From contig NZ_MUBM01000043.1 of the NCBI RefSeq assembly GCF_002154505.1, forward strand, positions 1 to 34,943: DNA of 34,943 bases, given 5' to 3'. Made by a program: the position numbers and the translations under genes. Below, one piece after another: positions 17,018 to 25,013 of this stretch (position 1 is the first letter of the stretch; the number at the start of each line of letters is the position of its first letter). This DNA comes from Streptomyces carpinensis (GTDB taxonomy: Bacteria; Actinomycetota; Actinomycetes; Streptomycetales; Streptomycetaceae). The notes beneath the pieces are model-generated. The model was not told the origin of the DNA, searched no databases, and saw only the letters and a list, made by a program, of their open reading frames with translations.

Positions 17018-17902
17018 TCAGGCTTCGGGGATGGCGCGACCGAAGGCGGCGAGGGTGACGTTCTCGGGCTCGGGACCGCCGCGCCGGCCGGTCTCCAGCG
17101 CGTCCAGCGCGGTGAGCTCGTCTGCCGTGAGCTCGAAGTCGAAGACGTCGATGTTCTCGGCGATCCGCTCGCGCCGGGTGGACTTGGGGATGACCGAGCG
17201 GCCCTGCTGCAGGCCCCAGCGCAGCAGCACCTGCGCGGGGCTCTTGCCGTGCGTCTCGGCGATGGCAGTGACGGCCGGGTCCTGGAGGACGCTTCGGCGG
17301 TCCTCGCCGTAGCCCGGGTAGAAGGTGATGCCCCCGATGGGGGACCACGCCTGGTTGAGAATGCCGTGGGTGTCGTCGAAGTCGAGCACCTCGCGCTGCT
17401 GGAAGTAGGGGTGGATCTCCAGCTGGTTGACCGCCGGCACGACGGACGTCGCATCGAGCAGCGTGGTCAGGTGGTCGACCATGAAGTTGCTGACGCCGAT
17501 CGCGCGGACCTTCCCGTCGGCCAGGAGCTTCTCCAGGGCGCGGTAGGCGGCGAGGGTCTTGTCGAACTCGGACGGCAGCGCCTGGTGCAGGATCAGCAGG
17601 TCGATCTGGTCGACGCCGAGCTTGGCGGCGCTCTTGTCGAAGCCGTGCAGAGTCTCGTCGTAGCCGTGGTCGCTGATCCAGATCTTGGTCTCGACGAAGA
17701 TGTCGTCGCGGGGCACCCCGGAGTCGCGGATGGCCTGGCCGACCTCGCGCTCGTTGCCGTAGGCGGCGGCGGTGTCGATGTGCCGGTAGCCAAGCTCCAG
17801 CGCTGCCTTGACGGCGGCCTGCGTCTCGTCGGGCGGCGTCTGGAACACGCCCAGGCCGAGGGCGGGCATCTCGACGCCGTTGTTGAGGGTGAGGGTCTGC
17901 AT
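17018..17902 (-). CDS. Aldo/keto reductase (AKR5 / 2,5-diketo-D-gluconate reductase-like)
   Basis: A 294-residue TIM-barrel NADPH oxidoreductase. The catalytic tetrad is visible: Asp and Tyr in HIDTAAAYGNEREVG, Lys in FVETKIWISD and His in LLILHQALPSE. The C-terminal nucleotide-binding region SVIPKSTRRERIAENIDVFD is also present. It reduces aldehydes or ketones in the cytoplasm. ATG at 17902 is preferred over the adjacent GTG at 17905 because the AAAGGA ribosome site is better spaced. Its start overlaps the stop of the exporter gene (TGATG), so translation is coupled. The substrate cannot be named. Confidence 0.88.
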   Translation of the reverse strand: MQTLTLNNGVEMPALGLGVFQTPPDETQAAVKAALELGYRHIDTAAAYGNEREVGQAIRDSGVPRDDIFVETKIWISDHGYDETLHGFDKSAAKLGVDQIDLLILHQALPSEFDKTLAAYRALEKLLADGKVRAIGVSNFMVDHLTTLLDATSVVPAVNQLEIHPYFQQREVLDFDDTHGILNQAWSPIGGITFYPGYGEDRRSVLQDPAVTAIAETHGKSPAQVLLRWGLQQGRSVIPKSTRRERIAENIDVFDFELTADELTALDALETGRRGGPEPENVTLAAFGRAIPEA

Positions 17903-19419
17903 CACATGGTCCTTTGCTTGCGGGACGCCCGTGCGGGCACGATCAGGGCGAGGACGGCGACGACCGCCAGGGCGAGCAGGACGGCGGAGCCCGTCAGCGC
18001 GGTGCCGGAGCGGGCCGCGATGTCGGCGGCCGCGTGACCGGTGGAGACGGTGGCGGCCACGGCCGTCAGGATGCTCAGGGCCAGTGCGCTGCCGATCTGG
18101 TGCACGGTGTTGACCAGCCCCGAACCGGCCCCCGCGTCCTCGGGGGCGACGCCGTCGACGCCGCTGGAGGTCATCGGGGCCAGCGCCAGGCCCTGGCCGG
18201 CACCGATGATCACCATGGGCAGGGCCACTCCGGTCAGGTAGGGGGTGTGCAGGTCTAGGCGGCTCAGCCAGGCCATGCCCACAGTCGTCAGGGCGACCCC
18301 CGCGGCCAGGACCTGGGGCCTGCCGAACCGCTCCAGCAGCCGGGGTACGCGGACCGCGAAGACGAAGTTGACCAGCGTCATCGGCAGGAACGCCAGGCCC
18401 GCCTGCAGAGGCGTCCAGCCGTAGACGCTCTGTACAAACTGCGCGGTGAAGAAGAAGAACCCCATCATCGCGCCCATGTACAGCATCCGGGTGACGTAGG
18501 CGCCGGACCGCTCCCGGCTCGCGAACAGCCGCAGCGGCACGATCGGCTGCGCGGCCCGCCGCTCCACCCCGACGAACAGGACCAGCAGCACCGCGCCCGC
18601 TGCGAGGGGGAGCAGAGTGGCAGGTGCCGTCCAGCCGTGATCGGCCGCGTCGACGATGCCCAGCACCAGCGCGGTCGACCCCAGCGTCGCCAGCAGCGCC
18701 CCGGCCACATCGAACCGGCCGCCGCGCCGCTCGGTCTCAGGCAGGAAGCGCACCGCCAGCACCATCATCACGATGCCGATGGGGACGTTCAGGAAGAACC
18801 CGGCCCGCCAGGAGATCAGGTCCGCGACCATGCCTCCGACGACCAGCCCGAACGCCGCGCCGAGTCCGGCCACTGCGCTGTAGGCGGCCATGGCCCGGTT
18901 GCGGGCCTTGCCCTCCGCGAAGCTGCGCGTGAGCAGGGAGAGCGCGGAGGGGGCAAGAACGGCGGCGCCCACGCCCTGCAGAGCCCGCGCCGCGATCAGC
19001 CACCAGGCGCTCTGGGCTGCGCCCACCAGCAGCGAGGCCAGTGAGAAGACGACCAGGGAGTACAGGAAAACCTTGCGGTGCCCGAAGAGATCACCGGCGC
19101 GTGCCCCCAAGAGCAGCAGCCCGCCGAAGACCAGGACGTAGGCGTTAGTGATCCACGACAGGCCCGTCTCGGAGAAGCCCATGTCCAAGCGGATCTGCGG
19201 CAGCCCGGTGAACACGATCGAGTTGTCCAGGATGACCATGAAGTAGCTGATGCAGATGATCGCCAGAATCAGCGTCGAACGCTCCGGGCCCCCGGAGAAA
19301 CCCTGCGCCTGGCGGCGCGGGGCGGTGGTCCTGCCGCCGCTCGGCCCGCCCTGACGGCTTGAGTCGGCGACCGGCCCGGCGGGGGCGTCGCCGGTGTCGT
19401 GGGTGGCTGCTGTGCGCAC
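17902..19419 (-). CDS. MFS drug exporter, DHA2/EmrB-QacA type, first gene of the operon
   Basis: A 505-residue, probably 14-helix, proton-coupled exporter. The first helix contains MVILDNSIVFTGLPQI (DHA2 motif D1), then GDLFGHRKVFLYSLVVF (motif A) and RALQGVGAAVLAPSALSLL (motif B). The GLVVGGMVADLISWRAGFFL stretch is the antiporter motif C region. An unstructured N-terminal tail of about 50 residues precedes the first helix. GTG at 19419 is chosen because GAGGAAG precedes it. It is the promoter-proximal gene of a five-gene operon facing the MmyB-like regulator, and the operator palindrome lies upstream of it. Export of a toxic or signalling compound handled by the reductases is inferred. Confidence 0.88.
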   Translation of the reverse strand: MRTAATHDTGDAPAGPVADSSRQGGPSGGRTTAPRRQAQGFSGGPERSTLILAIICISYFMVILDNSIVFTGLPQIRLDMGFSETGLSWITNAYVLVFGGLLLLGARAGDLFGHRKVFLYSLVVFSLASLLVGAAQSAWWLIAARALQGVGAAVLAPSALSLLTRSFAEGKARNRAMAAYSAVAGLGAAFGLVVGGMVADLISWRAGFFLNVPIGIVMMVLAVRFLPETERRGGRFDVAGALLATLGSTALVLGIVDAADHGWTAPATLLPLAAGAVLLVLFVGVERRAAQPIVPLRLFASRERSGAYVTRMLYMGAMMGFFFFTAQFVQSVYGWTPLQAGLAFLPMTLVNFVFAVRVPRLLERFGRPQVLAAGVALTTVGMAWLSRLDLHTPYLTGVALPMVIIGAGQGLALAPMTSSGVDGVAPEDAGAGSGLVNTVHQIGSALALSILTAVAATVSTGHAAADIAARSGTALTGSAVLLALAVVAVLALIVPARASRKQRTM

Positions 19420-19702
19420 GGTCTTCCTCGCCTCGGTCGGGAGTGCGGCCCGATCCCGGGCCGCCGGTCTTTGGCTTCTCCCAGGTAACGGCACCTCGAA
19501 GGGACAGTGGGAGTCACTGCTCTTCCAGGTACTGGCAGTACCTCGCAGGCCTGCCCGGGCCGACCTACCGTGGAGGAGCCGGCACACCGAGCAGACCGGC
19601 CGGGAGAAGTGCGCCGTGCCCCCCTACTCGAGGGTCAGGTCCGGCCCGACGGCGGACGCGACTGGCCCGGTCAGAGCCGGGCACCCAGACCAGGAAATGA
19701 GC
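19420..19702. promoter_or_regulatory. Divergent promoter region of the redox/exporter locus
   Basis: This 283-bp gap separates the minus-strand exporter operon from the plus-strand regulator and should carry both promoters. Besides the perfect palindrome at 19527-19543 it holds a weaker look-alike, AGGTAACGGCACCT at 19483-19496, with AGGT/ACCT ends. I do not see confident -10/-35 boxes or any further gene. Confidence 0.55.
19527..19543. promoter_or_regulatory. 17-bp perfect palindromic operator candidate
   Basis: AGGTACTG-G-CAGTACCT: two 8-bp arms exactly complementary around one base. It is 108 bp upstream of the exporter start and 160 bp upstream of the regulator start. A dimeric HTH regulator encoded next door is the obvious candidate ligand. 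That binding is inference. Confidence 0.7.
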
Positions 19703-20605
19703 ATGACCGACCACACCAAGAAGGACGTGGCCGCCGAGGTGCGGGAGTTCCTCAGCACCCGGCGGGCCAGGATCACCCCTGAGCAGGCCGGGCTGCCGGT
19801 CTACGGCGGGAACCGCCGTGTCGCGGGGCTGCGGCGCGAAGAGGTCGCCCTGCTGGCGGGCATGAGCGTGGACTACTACGTCCGCCTGGAGCGCGGCAAC
19901 CTCGCCGGCGCCTCGGACTCCGTCCTCGAGGCCCTCGCGCACGCCCTGCAGCTTAACGAGGCCGAACGCACCCACCTCTACGACCTGGCCCGCGCCGCCA
20001 GCCCATCCGGCCGTCGGCCGGCGGTGACCTCCTCACGCGTGCGGCCGACGATCCTGCGGCTGCTCGACTCGATGACCGGCGTACCGGCGTTCGTCCGCAA
20101 CGCCCGCTTCGACATCATGGCCGCCAACGCCCTGGGCCGGGCGCTGTACGCGCCGCTGTTCGACTCACCGCTGTTCGCGCAGCGCGGGCCGGTCAACAGC
20201 GCCCGCTTCCTGTTCCTCGACCCCGCCAGCCAGGACTTCTGGGTCGACTGGGACAAGGGCGCCGACGACGCCGTGGCCTTCCTGCGCACCGAGACGGGCC
20301 GCGCGCCGCACGACAAGGCCCTCACCGACCTGATCGGCGAACTGACCACCCGCAGCAGCGACTTCGCGCGCAGGTGGGCACGGCACGACGTGAAGTTCCA
20401 CCGCTCCGGCCTGAAGAACCTCCACCACCCGCTCGTCGGCGATCTCTCCCTGCCCTACGAGGCGATGGAACTGCCCTCCGACCCCGGCCTGCGCCTCAAC
20501 TTCTACACGCCCGAGCCGGACTCCCCCGAACAGCAGGCCCTGAACCTGCTCGCGAGTTGGACCACCGCCAGCACCAGCACGGTCGTGCCCTCCGGCAACG
20601 ACTGA
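19703..20605 (+). CDS. MmyB-like HTH transcriptional regulator with C-terminal ligand-binding domain
   Basis: A 300-residue cytoplasmic DNA-binding protein. Residues about 5-75 form an XRE-type helix-turn-helix ([20 protein letters not shown], then [19 protein letters not shown]). Residues about 100-270 are the MmyB-like ligand-binding (MLTR) domain: [36 protein letters not shown], then [20 protein letters not shown]. Proteins of this family are commonly next to short-chain or other dehydrogenases and are thought to bind hydrophobic small molecules. Two ATGs lie close together, at 19697 and 19703; the second is taken because CAGGA sits 7 bases upstream of it. It is 29 bp ahead of an aldo/keto reductase and faces the five-gene operon, so it probably controls both directions. 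Confidence 0.88.
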   Translation: MTDHTKKDVAAEVREFLSTRRARITPEQAGLPVYGGNRRVAGLRREEVALLAGMSVDYYVRLERGNLAGASDSVLEALAHALQLNEAERTHLYDLARAASPSGRRPAVTSSRVRPTILRLLDSMTGVPAFVRNARFDIMAANALGRALYAPLFDSPLFAQRGPVNSARFLFLDPASQDFWVDWDKGADDAVAFLRTETGRAPHDKALTDLIGELTTRSSDFARRWARHDVKFHRSGLKNLHHPLVGDLSLPYEAMELPSDPGLRLNFYTPEPDSPEQQALNLLASWTTASTSTVVPSGND

Positions 20606-20634
20606 TCCCCCACACGAACGAGGAGAACCACTCC

Positions 20635-21654
20635 ATGCAGTACCGACCGCTGGGCCGTACCGGCGTCCAGGTCAGCCCGCTGTGCCTGGGCGCGATGATG
20701 TTCGGCCCCTGGGGCAACGAGGACGAGAGCGACTCCATCCGGATCATCCACCGCGCCCTCGATGCGGGCATCAACTTTGTCGACACCGCGGACGTCTACT
20801 CCGCCGGCGTCTCGGAGGAGATCGTCGGCAAGGCGCTGAAGGGCCGTCGCGAGGACGTCTTCCTGGCCACCAAGTTCTTCATGCCCATGGACCAGAACGA
20901 CCCCAACCAGCGGGGCGGTTCGCGCCGCTGGATCATCCGCGCGGTCGAGAACTCCCTGCGGCGGCTTGGCACCGACCACATCGACCTCTACCAGGTCCAC
21001 CGCCCCAGCCCCGACACAGACGTCTCGGAGACCCTCGGCGCCCTCACCGACCTCGTCCGCCAGGGCAAGGTCCGCTACATCGGCTCCTCCTCCTACTCCG
21101 GCTCGCAGATCGTCGAAGCCCAGTGGACCTCGCGCGAGCGAAACCTGGAGCGCTTCGTCACCGAGCAGCCGCCCTACTCGATCCTCGTCCGCGGCATCGA
21201 AGAGGACGTGCTGCCCACCGTGCGACGCCACGGCATGGGCACCCTCACCTACAGCCCGCTCTCCGGCGGCTGGCTCTCGGGCCGCTACCGCAAGAACGCC
21301 ACCGAAGGCCCCGCCTCCGCCGCCCGCCCCCAGGCACGCTTCGACATGAACACCCCCGCCAACCAGCGCAAGCTCGACGCCGTCGAACAGCTCGCTGTCC
21401 TGGCGGAGAAGGCCGGCCTCTCCCTGATCGAACTCGCCGTCGCCTTCGTCATCAACCACCCCGGTGTCACCTCGGCGATCATCGGACCTCGCACCATGGA
21501 GCAGCTGGAGGCGTTCCTGCCCGCCGCCGACATCACCCTGTCCTCCGACGTCCTCGACGCCATCGACGAGATCGTCGCCCCGGGCGTCACGGTCAACCCG
21601 GTCGACAACAGCTACGGAGACTTCGAGCTGCGGGCCGACCAGCGACGCCGCTGA
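20635..21654 (+). CDS. Aldo/keto reductase (YhdN/IolS-like)
   Basis: A 339-residue NADPH-dependent TIM-barrel reductase. It begins [20 protein letters not shown], has the Asp/Tyr pair in [19 protein letters not shown], Lys in [10 protein letters not shown] and His in [20 protein letters not shown]. The cofactor region [20 protein letters not shown] is typical. It differs in length and insertions from the shorter aldo/keto reductase at 17018-17902, so the locus holds two distinct reductase types. ATG at 20635 follows AGGAG. It shares a transcript with the MmyB-like regulator (29-bp gap) and is the last cargo gene before the right end of the element. Confidence 0.9.
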   Translation: MQYRPLGRTGVQVSPLCLGAMMFGPWGNEDESDSIRIIHRALDAGINFVDTADVYSAGVSEEIVGKALKGRREDVFLATKFFMPMDQNDPNQRGGSRRWIIRAVENSLRRLGTDHIDLYQVHRPSPDTDVSETLGALTDLVRQGKVRYIGSSSYSGSQIVEAQWTSRERNLERFVTEQPPYSILVRGIEEDVLPTVRRHGMGTLTYSPLSGGWLSGRYRKNATEGPASAARPQARFDMNTPANQRKLDAVEQLAVLAEKAGLSLIELAVAFVINHPGVTSAIIGPRTMEQLEAFLPAADITLSSDVLDAIDEIVAPGVTVNPVDNSYGDFELRADQRRR

Positions 21655-21936
21655 CATGAGCCAGCTCGGCAGGTCACGGCCAGCCGAGCCGGAACACCAA
21701 CGCCGCCCACCGGCGAACAACCGCCCCCGGACGCTGCGCCGGGGCGCTCCACCGGCTTGCGGGCCAGTGCGAGTCCACCTCGGCGCTGCAAGTGCGGCAA
21801 TGGTAGATAGCGCTTCTCGCAACAAACGCGATCACTCGAAATCGAAGAAACCGCACCTGTCAGGCTTCAAACCGACGGGTGCTCCGGGCGACAGCCATCT
21901 TCGCGCCCCCGTCGCCCTGGTAGCGTCTCGGCCGAG
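21655..21936. other. Non-coding right arm of the element
   Basis: Nothing gene-like is convincing between the aldo/keto reductase stop and the right terminus. The stretch includes scattered GCGGCAA or GCAACA words (for example near 21787 and 21818) that resemble the terminal repeats, and an AT-richer patch around 21800-21860. It may be part of the recombination site. Confidence 0.4.
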
Positions 21937-21964
21937 CGGCAACACGCGGCAACCGTCCGCAGAA
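21937..21964. repeat. Right end of the element: repeated GCGGCAAC and terminal inverted repeat
   Basis: GCGGCAAC occurs at 21937-21944 and again at 21946-21953, then the terminus GTCCGCAGAA (21955-21964) pairs with the left terminus TTCTGTGGAC except for one base. The alkB codon CCC follows directly. The spacing of the internal repeat to the terminus is similar but not identical at the two ends. Confidence 0.6.
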
Positions 21965-22030
21965 CCCAAGAGCGCCCGGGTGACAGAACCACGGATCAGC
22001 ATCCAGTTCCGCCCGGCGGGGGTGCGCTGA
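21965..22030 (+). pseudogene. alkB: AlkB-type dealkylase, 3' part (last 21 codons plus stop)
   Basis: CCC AAG AGC onward encodes PKSARVTEPRISIQFRPAG and VR then TGA. It carries the RxSxQFR motif whose two arginines bind 2-oxoglutarate in AlkB proteins. It is in phase with the codon GTA at 5615-5617, so deletion of the intervening 16.35 kb gives an uninterrupted C-terminus. It has no start of its own and cannot make a functional protein. Confidence 0.88.
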
Positions 22031-22087
22031 GGCCGCATCTGGTTTGCTGTCCTGGTCGAGCAGCCAACCGGGAATGTGGGACGGACG

Positions 22088-22834
22088 ATGCGGGCGGACG
22101 TGCAGCAAGTCGCCGACGGCACCTATCTGGTGCACGGCAGCAACACCAACTGGGTGATCCTGACCGACGGCGACGCGGCCACCCTGATCGACACCGGCTA
22201 CCCCGGTGACCGGGAGCAGCTCCTCGACTCGCTGGACGCGGTGGGAAGTTCACCTCAGGCAGTGGCCGCCGTGCTGATCACCCACGCCCACAACGACCAC
22301 TTGGGCTCCGCCGAGTACCTGCGCGCCGCCTACGGCATCCCCGTCCAGCTGCACGCGGACGAAGTGCCGCACGCGCGGCGGGAGTTCCTGCACCAGGTGA
22401 CCGTCGGGACGGTGCTGCGCAACGGCTGGCGGCCGGGCGTGCTGCCGTGGGCGGTGCACTCGCTCCGCGTGGGCGGCACCGCGCACCTGCCGGTCGCCGC
22501 CCCCGAGGCGTTCCCGGTGACGGGCCCGCTGGACCTGCCGGGGCGGCCCGTGCCCGTGCACACGCCGGGCCACACCCGCGGCCACGCGGTCTTCCACCTG
22601 CCGGACGCGGGCGTGCTGATCTCCGGCGACGCCCTGGTGAGCGGCCACCCCACCTCCCGGATCCGGGGCCCGCAGCTGCTGCCCGCCATGTTCCACCACG
22701 AACGCGCCCGGGCGCTGGCCTCGCTGGATGTCCTCGAAGACCTCCCCGCGGACGTGCTGCTGCCCGGCCACGGACCCGTGCTCCACGGCCCGGTCCGGCA
22801 GGCCGCGCAGCGGGCGCGCGAACAAGCCCTCTAA
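22088..22834 (+). CDS. Metallo-beta-lactamase-fold hydrolase
   Basis: A 248-residue soluble enzyme of the MBL superfamily. The dinuclear metal motif THAHNDH is at residues 65-71; further ligands are the His in HTPGHTRGH, the Asp in LISGDALVSG and the His in LLPGHGPV. These proteins hydrolyse thioesters, lactones or phosphodiesters; the short length and absence of extra domains point to a glyoxalase II-like or generic hydrolase, with no substrate assignable. ATG at 22088 is used; an in-frame GTG at 22076 would add four residues. It is separated by 10 bp from the DUF4032 gene, so the two form an operon. Confidence 0.87.
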   Translation: MRADVQQVADGTYLVHGSNTNWVILTDGDAATLIDTGYPGDREQLLDSLDAVGSSPQAVAAVLITHAHNDHLGSAEYLRAAYGIPVQLHADEVPHARREFLHQVTVGTVLRNGWRPGVLPWAVHSLRVGGTAHLPVAAPEAFPVTGPLDLPGRPVPVHTPGHTRGHAVFHLPDAGVLISGDALVSGHPTSRIRGPQLLPAMFHHERARALASLDVLEDLPADVLLPGHGPVLHGPVRQAAQRAREQAL

Positions 22835-22844
22835 GGTTTCCGCC

Positions 22845-24080
22845 ATGGCCTTGCAGATCAGCGCCACCAACCCGGAGCATCCCGCGCTCCTGCTCGAACT
22901 GCCGTGGGACACACCGCTCGAGGAGTGGCCCGAGAAGTACCTCGTGCCACTGCCGCGCGGCATCTCCCGGCACGTCGTGCGCTACGCCCGGGCCGACGAC
23001 GAGGTGATCGCCGTCAAGGAACTCGCCGAGCGGCCCGCGCTGCGCGAATACGAGCTGCTGCGCGACCTGGACCGGCTCTCCATCCCCGCGGTGGACCCGC
23101 TCGCCGTGGTCACCGGCCGCACCGACCGCGCGGGCGCCCCGCTGGAGCCGGTGCTGATCACCCGGCACCTGGGCGGCTCGTTGCCGTACCGGTCGATGTT
23201 CGAGACGACGCTGCGCCCGGCCACCATGCACCGGCTCATGGACGCCCTCGCCGTGCTGCTGGTGCGCCTGCACCTGGCCGGGTTCGCCTGGGGCGACTGC
23301 TCGCTGTCCAACACGCTCTTCCGGCGCGACGCGGGCGCCTACGCCGCCTATCTCGTGGATGCCGAGACCGGCGAGCTGCACCCGCGGCTGAGCACCGGGC
23401 AGCGGGAGTACGACCTCGACCTGGCCCGGGTGAACATCAGCGGCGAGCTGCTCGACCTGGAGGCCTCCGGCGCGCTGCACCCCTCGGTGGACCCGGTGGA
23501 GTTCGGCACCGAGATCTGCGCCCGCTACCGCGGGCTGTGGGAGGAGCTGACCCGCACCTCGGTCTACCCGGCGGGCAAGTACCACTACATCGAGCGCCGG
23601 ATACGGCGGCTGAACGACCTCGGTTTCGACGTCGCCGAGATGCAGATCGAGCACGCCTCGAACGGCTCCACGGTCACCTTCGTGCCCAAGGTCGTCGACG
23701 CCGGCCACCACCAGCGGCAGCTGCTGCGCCTGACCGGCCTGGACACCGAGGAGAACCAGGCGCGACGGCTGCTGAACGACCTGGAGAGCTGGATGGCCAC
23801 CCAGGACGACTACGCCCCGGGCGACCCCCTCGCCGCCCGCCCGGAGGTGCTGGCGCACCGCTGGGTGCGGGAGGTTTTCCGGCCCACCGTGCGGGCGGTG
23901 CCGCGCGAGCTGCGCGGCACCATGGACCCGGCCGAGCTGTACCACCAGCTGCTGGAGCACCGCTGGTACCTGTCCGAGCGGGCCCAGCACGACATCGGTC
24001 TGGACACGGCCGTCGACGACTACGTCAGGAATATCCTGCCGAAGACGCGCGAGACGCTGGAGCCGGCGACGCCGGAGTGA
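22845..24080 (+). CDS. DUF4032 protein with RIO/LPS-kinase-like domain
   Basis: A 411-residue protein with a kinase-like N-terminal half: a Lys in VIAVKE (residue 58), a catalytic-loop-like WGDCSLSN (Asp151, Asn156) and a metal-site-like YLVDAETGE (Asp172). The C-terminal half is the DUF4032 region (HRWYLSERAQHDIGLDTAVD near the end). It may be an atypical protein or small-molecule kinase; the family has no established substrate that I can name. ATG at 22845 starts 10 bp after the MBL gene. Its stop at 24080 is only 4 bp from the stop of the convergent universal stress gene. Confidence 0.8.
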   Translation: MALQISATNPEHPALLLELPWDTPLEEWPEKYLVPLPRGISRHVVRYARADDEVIAVKELAERPALREYELLRDLDRLSIPAVDPLAVVTGRTDRAGAPLEPVLITRHLGGSLPYRSMFETTLRPATMHRLMDALAVLLVRLHLAGFAWGDCSLSNTLFRRDAGAYAAYLVDAETGELHPRLSTGQREYDLDLARVNISGELLDLEASGALHPSVDPVEFGTEICARYRGLWEELTRTSVYPAGKYHYIERRIRRLNDLGFDVAEMQIEHASNGSTVTFVPKVVDAGHHQRQLLRLTGLDTEENQARRLLNDLESWMATQDDYAPGDPLAARPEVLAHRWVREVFRPTVRAVPRELRGTMDPAELYHQLLEHRWYLSERAQHDIGLDTAVDDYVRNILPKTRETLEPATPE

Positions 24081-24084
24081 GCCG

Positions 24085-24957
24085 TCAGGTGTGCGGGACG
24101 ATCGCGACCGGGCAGCCGGCGTGGTGCAGCATCCCGTGCGCGACGGAGCCGATCCGCGCGCCGAGCCCGGTGCGGCGGGCGCGGCGGCCCACGACCACCA
24201 GCTGGGCACGTCCGGCCGCGGCCAGCAGCACCTGTCCCGCGCTGCCCATCTCGACATGCTCGACGACGGAGACGTCCGGGAAGCGCTCCCGCCACGGCCG
24301 CAGGGCGTCGGCCAGCGCCTTCGCCTCGTACGGCTCCAGGCCGCCGGCCTCGTCGAGCAGCTTGAGCGAGCCGGGGCTGTAGCCGAACACCGGCGGCAGG
24401 GTCCAGGCGCGTACCGCGCGGACGGTGGCGCCCCGCGCCGCGGCCGTCTCGAAGGCGAACCTCAGGATCTCCGCGCTGTCCTCGGGGGTGCCGTGCTGGC
24501 CGACCACGACCTCCCGCCCGGCGGCCTCGGCGGCCGGTTCGTCCCCGGCGCGCACCAGGACGACAGGCCCCTCGGCCTCGGCGATCACCTGCTGGCCCAC
24601 GGAGCCGACCAGGAACCCGACGAGGGCCCCCTGCCCTCGCGAGCCGAGCACCAGCATCTCGGCGTCCGCCGCGGCGGCGGTCAGCGCCCGGGCGGCGCTG
24701 TCCTCCACGACGTCCGTGGTCACGGGCAGGTCCGGGTGGCGCCCGGTGATGCTGCGGAGCGCCTCTGCCGCGGCGTCGCACACCAACTGCTGCTGCGACT
24801 CCCGGTCCCCCAGGTCGAAGGCGTCGTGCACCTCGAAACGCCAGGCGTGCACCACGCGCAGCGGCAGCCCGCGGCGCTCGGCCTCCCGGCCCGCCCACGC
24901 CAGCGCGGCGAGGCTCTCCTCCGATCCGTCCACGCCTGCCGTGATCGGCCGCGTCAT
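24085..24957 (-). CDS. Tandem universal stress protein (two USP domains)
   Basis: A 290-residue cytoplasmic protein made of two UspA domains. The first starts ITAGVDGSEESLAALAWAGR and ends with the ATP-binding pattern VLGSRGQGALVGFLVGSV (G-2x-G-9x-G-S). The second has the equivalent VVGRRARRTGLGARIGSV, where the first glycine pair is altered, so nucleotide binding may be limited to the first domain. Tandem USPs in actinomycetes respond to hypoxia, stasis or redox stress. ATG at 24957 follows GGGAAGGTGG. It is divergent from the receiver/oxidoreductase operon, with a near-perfect palindrome between them, suggesting shared control. Confidence 0.9.
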   Translation of the reverse strand: MTRPITAGVDGSEESLAALAWAGREAERRGLPLRVVHAWRFEVHDAFDLGDRESQQQLVCDAAAEALRSITGRHPDLPVTTDVVEDSAARALTAAAADAEMLVLGSRGQGALVGFLVGSVGQQVIAEAEGPVVLVRAGDEPAAEAAGREVVVGQHGTPEDSAEILRFAFETAAARGATVRAVRAWTLPPVFGYSPGSLKLLDEAGGLEPYEAKALADALRPWRERFPDVSVVEHVEMGSAGQVLLAAAGRAQLVVVGRRARRTGLGARIGSVAHGMLHHAGCPVAIVPHT

Positions 24958-25013
24958 GCCACCCACCTTCCCGTGTCGGGGTTCCGTGGACCCCAGTCTT
25001 CCCCACCGCGCCC

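Larger units (their letters stand above)
5618..21964 (+). mobile_element. Tn554-like tyrosine-recombinase element of about 16.35 kb inserted in alkB, with redox and antiporter cargo
   Basis: The limits come from the interrupted gene. The left alkB part ends TGG GAG CAC TGC GTA at 5617 and the right part begins CCC AAG AGC GCC CGG at 21965; joined, they read WEHCVPKSAR in frame. There is no target-site duplication. Next to the alkB edge on the left are six extra bases GCGGTG (5618-5623), then TTCTGTGGAC; the right end finishes GTCCGCAGAA. A six-base foreign core on one side and no duplication are known for Tn554. A four-gene recombinase operon lies at the left end; the cargo is an antiporter, an NTF2-like protein and an oxidoreductase/exporter locus. 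Three recombinase genes are damaged, so autonomous movement is unlikely. An alternative is a smaller insertion followed by cargo capture inside it. Confidence 0.8.

Noticed and set aside
5618..21964. A prophage or conjugative element (ICE)
   Set aside because: No capsid, tail, replication, FtsK/Tra or excisionase genes are present; the recombinase trio with flanking cargo fits a transposon-like element.
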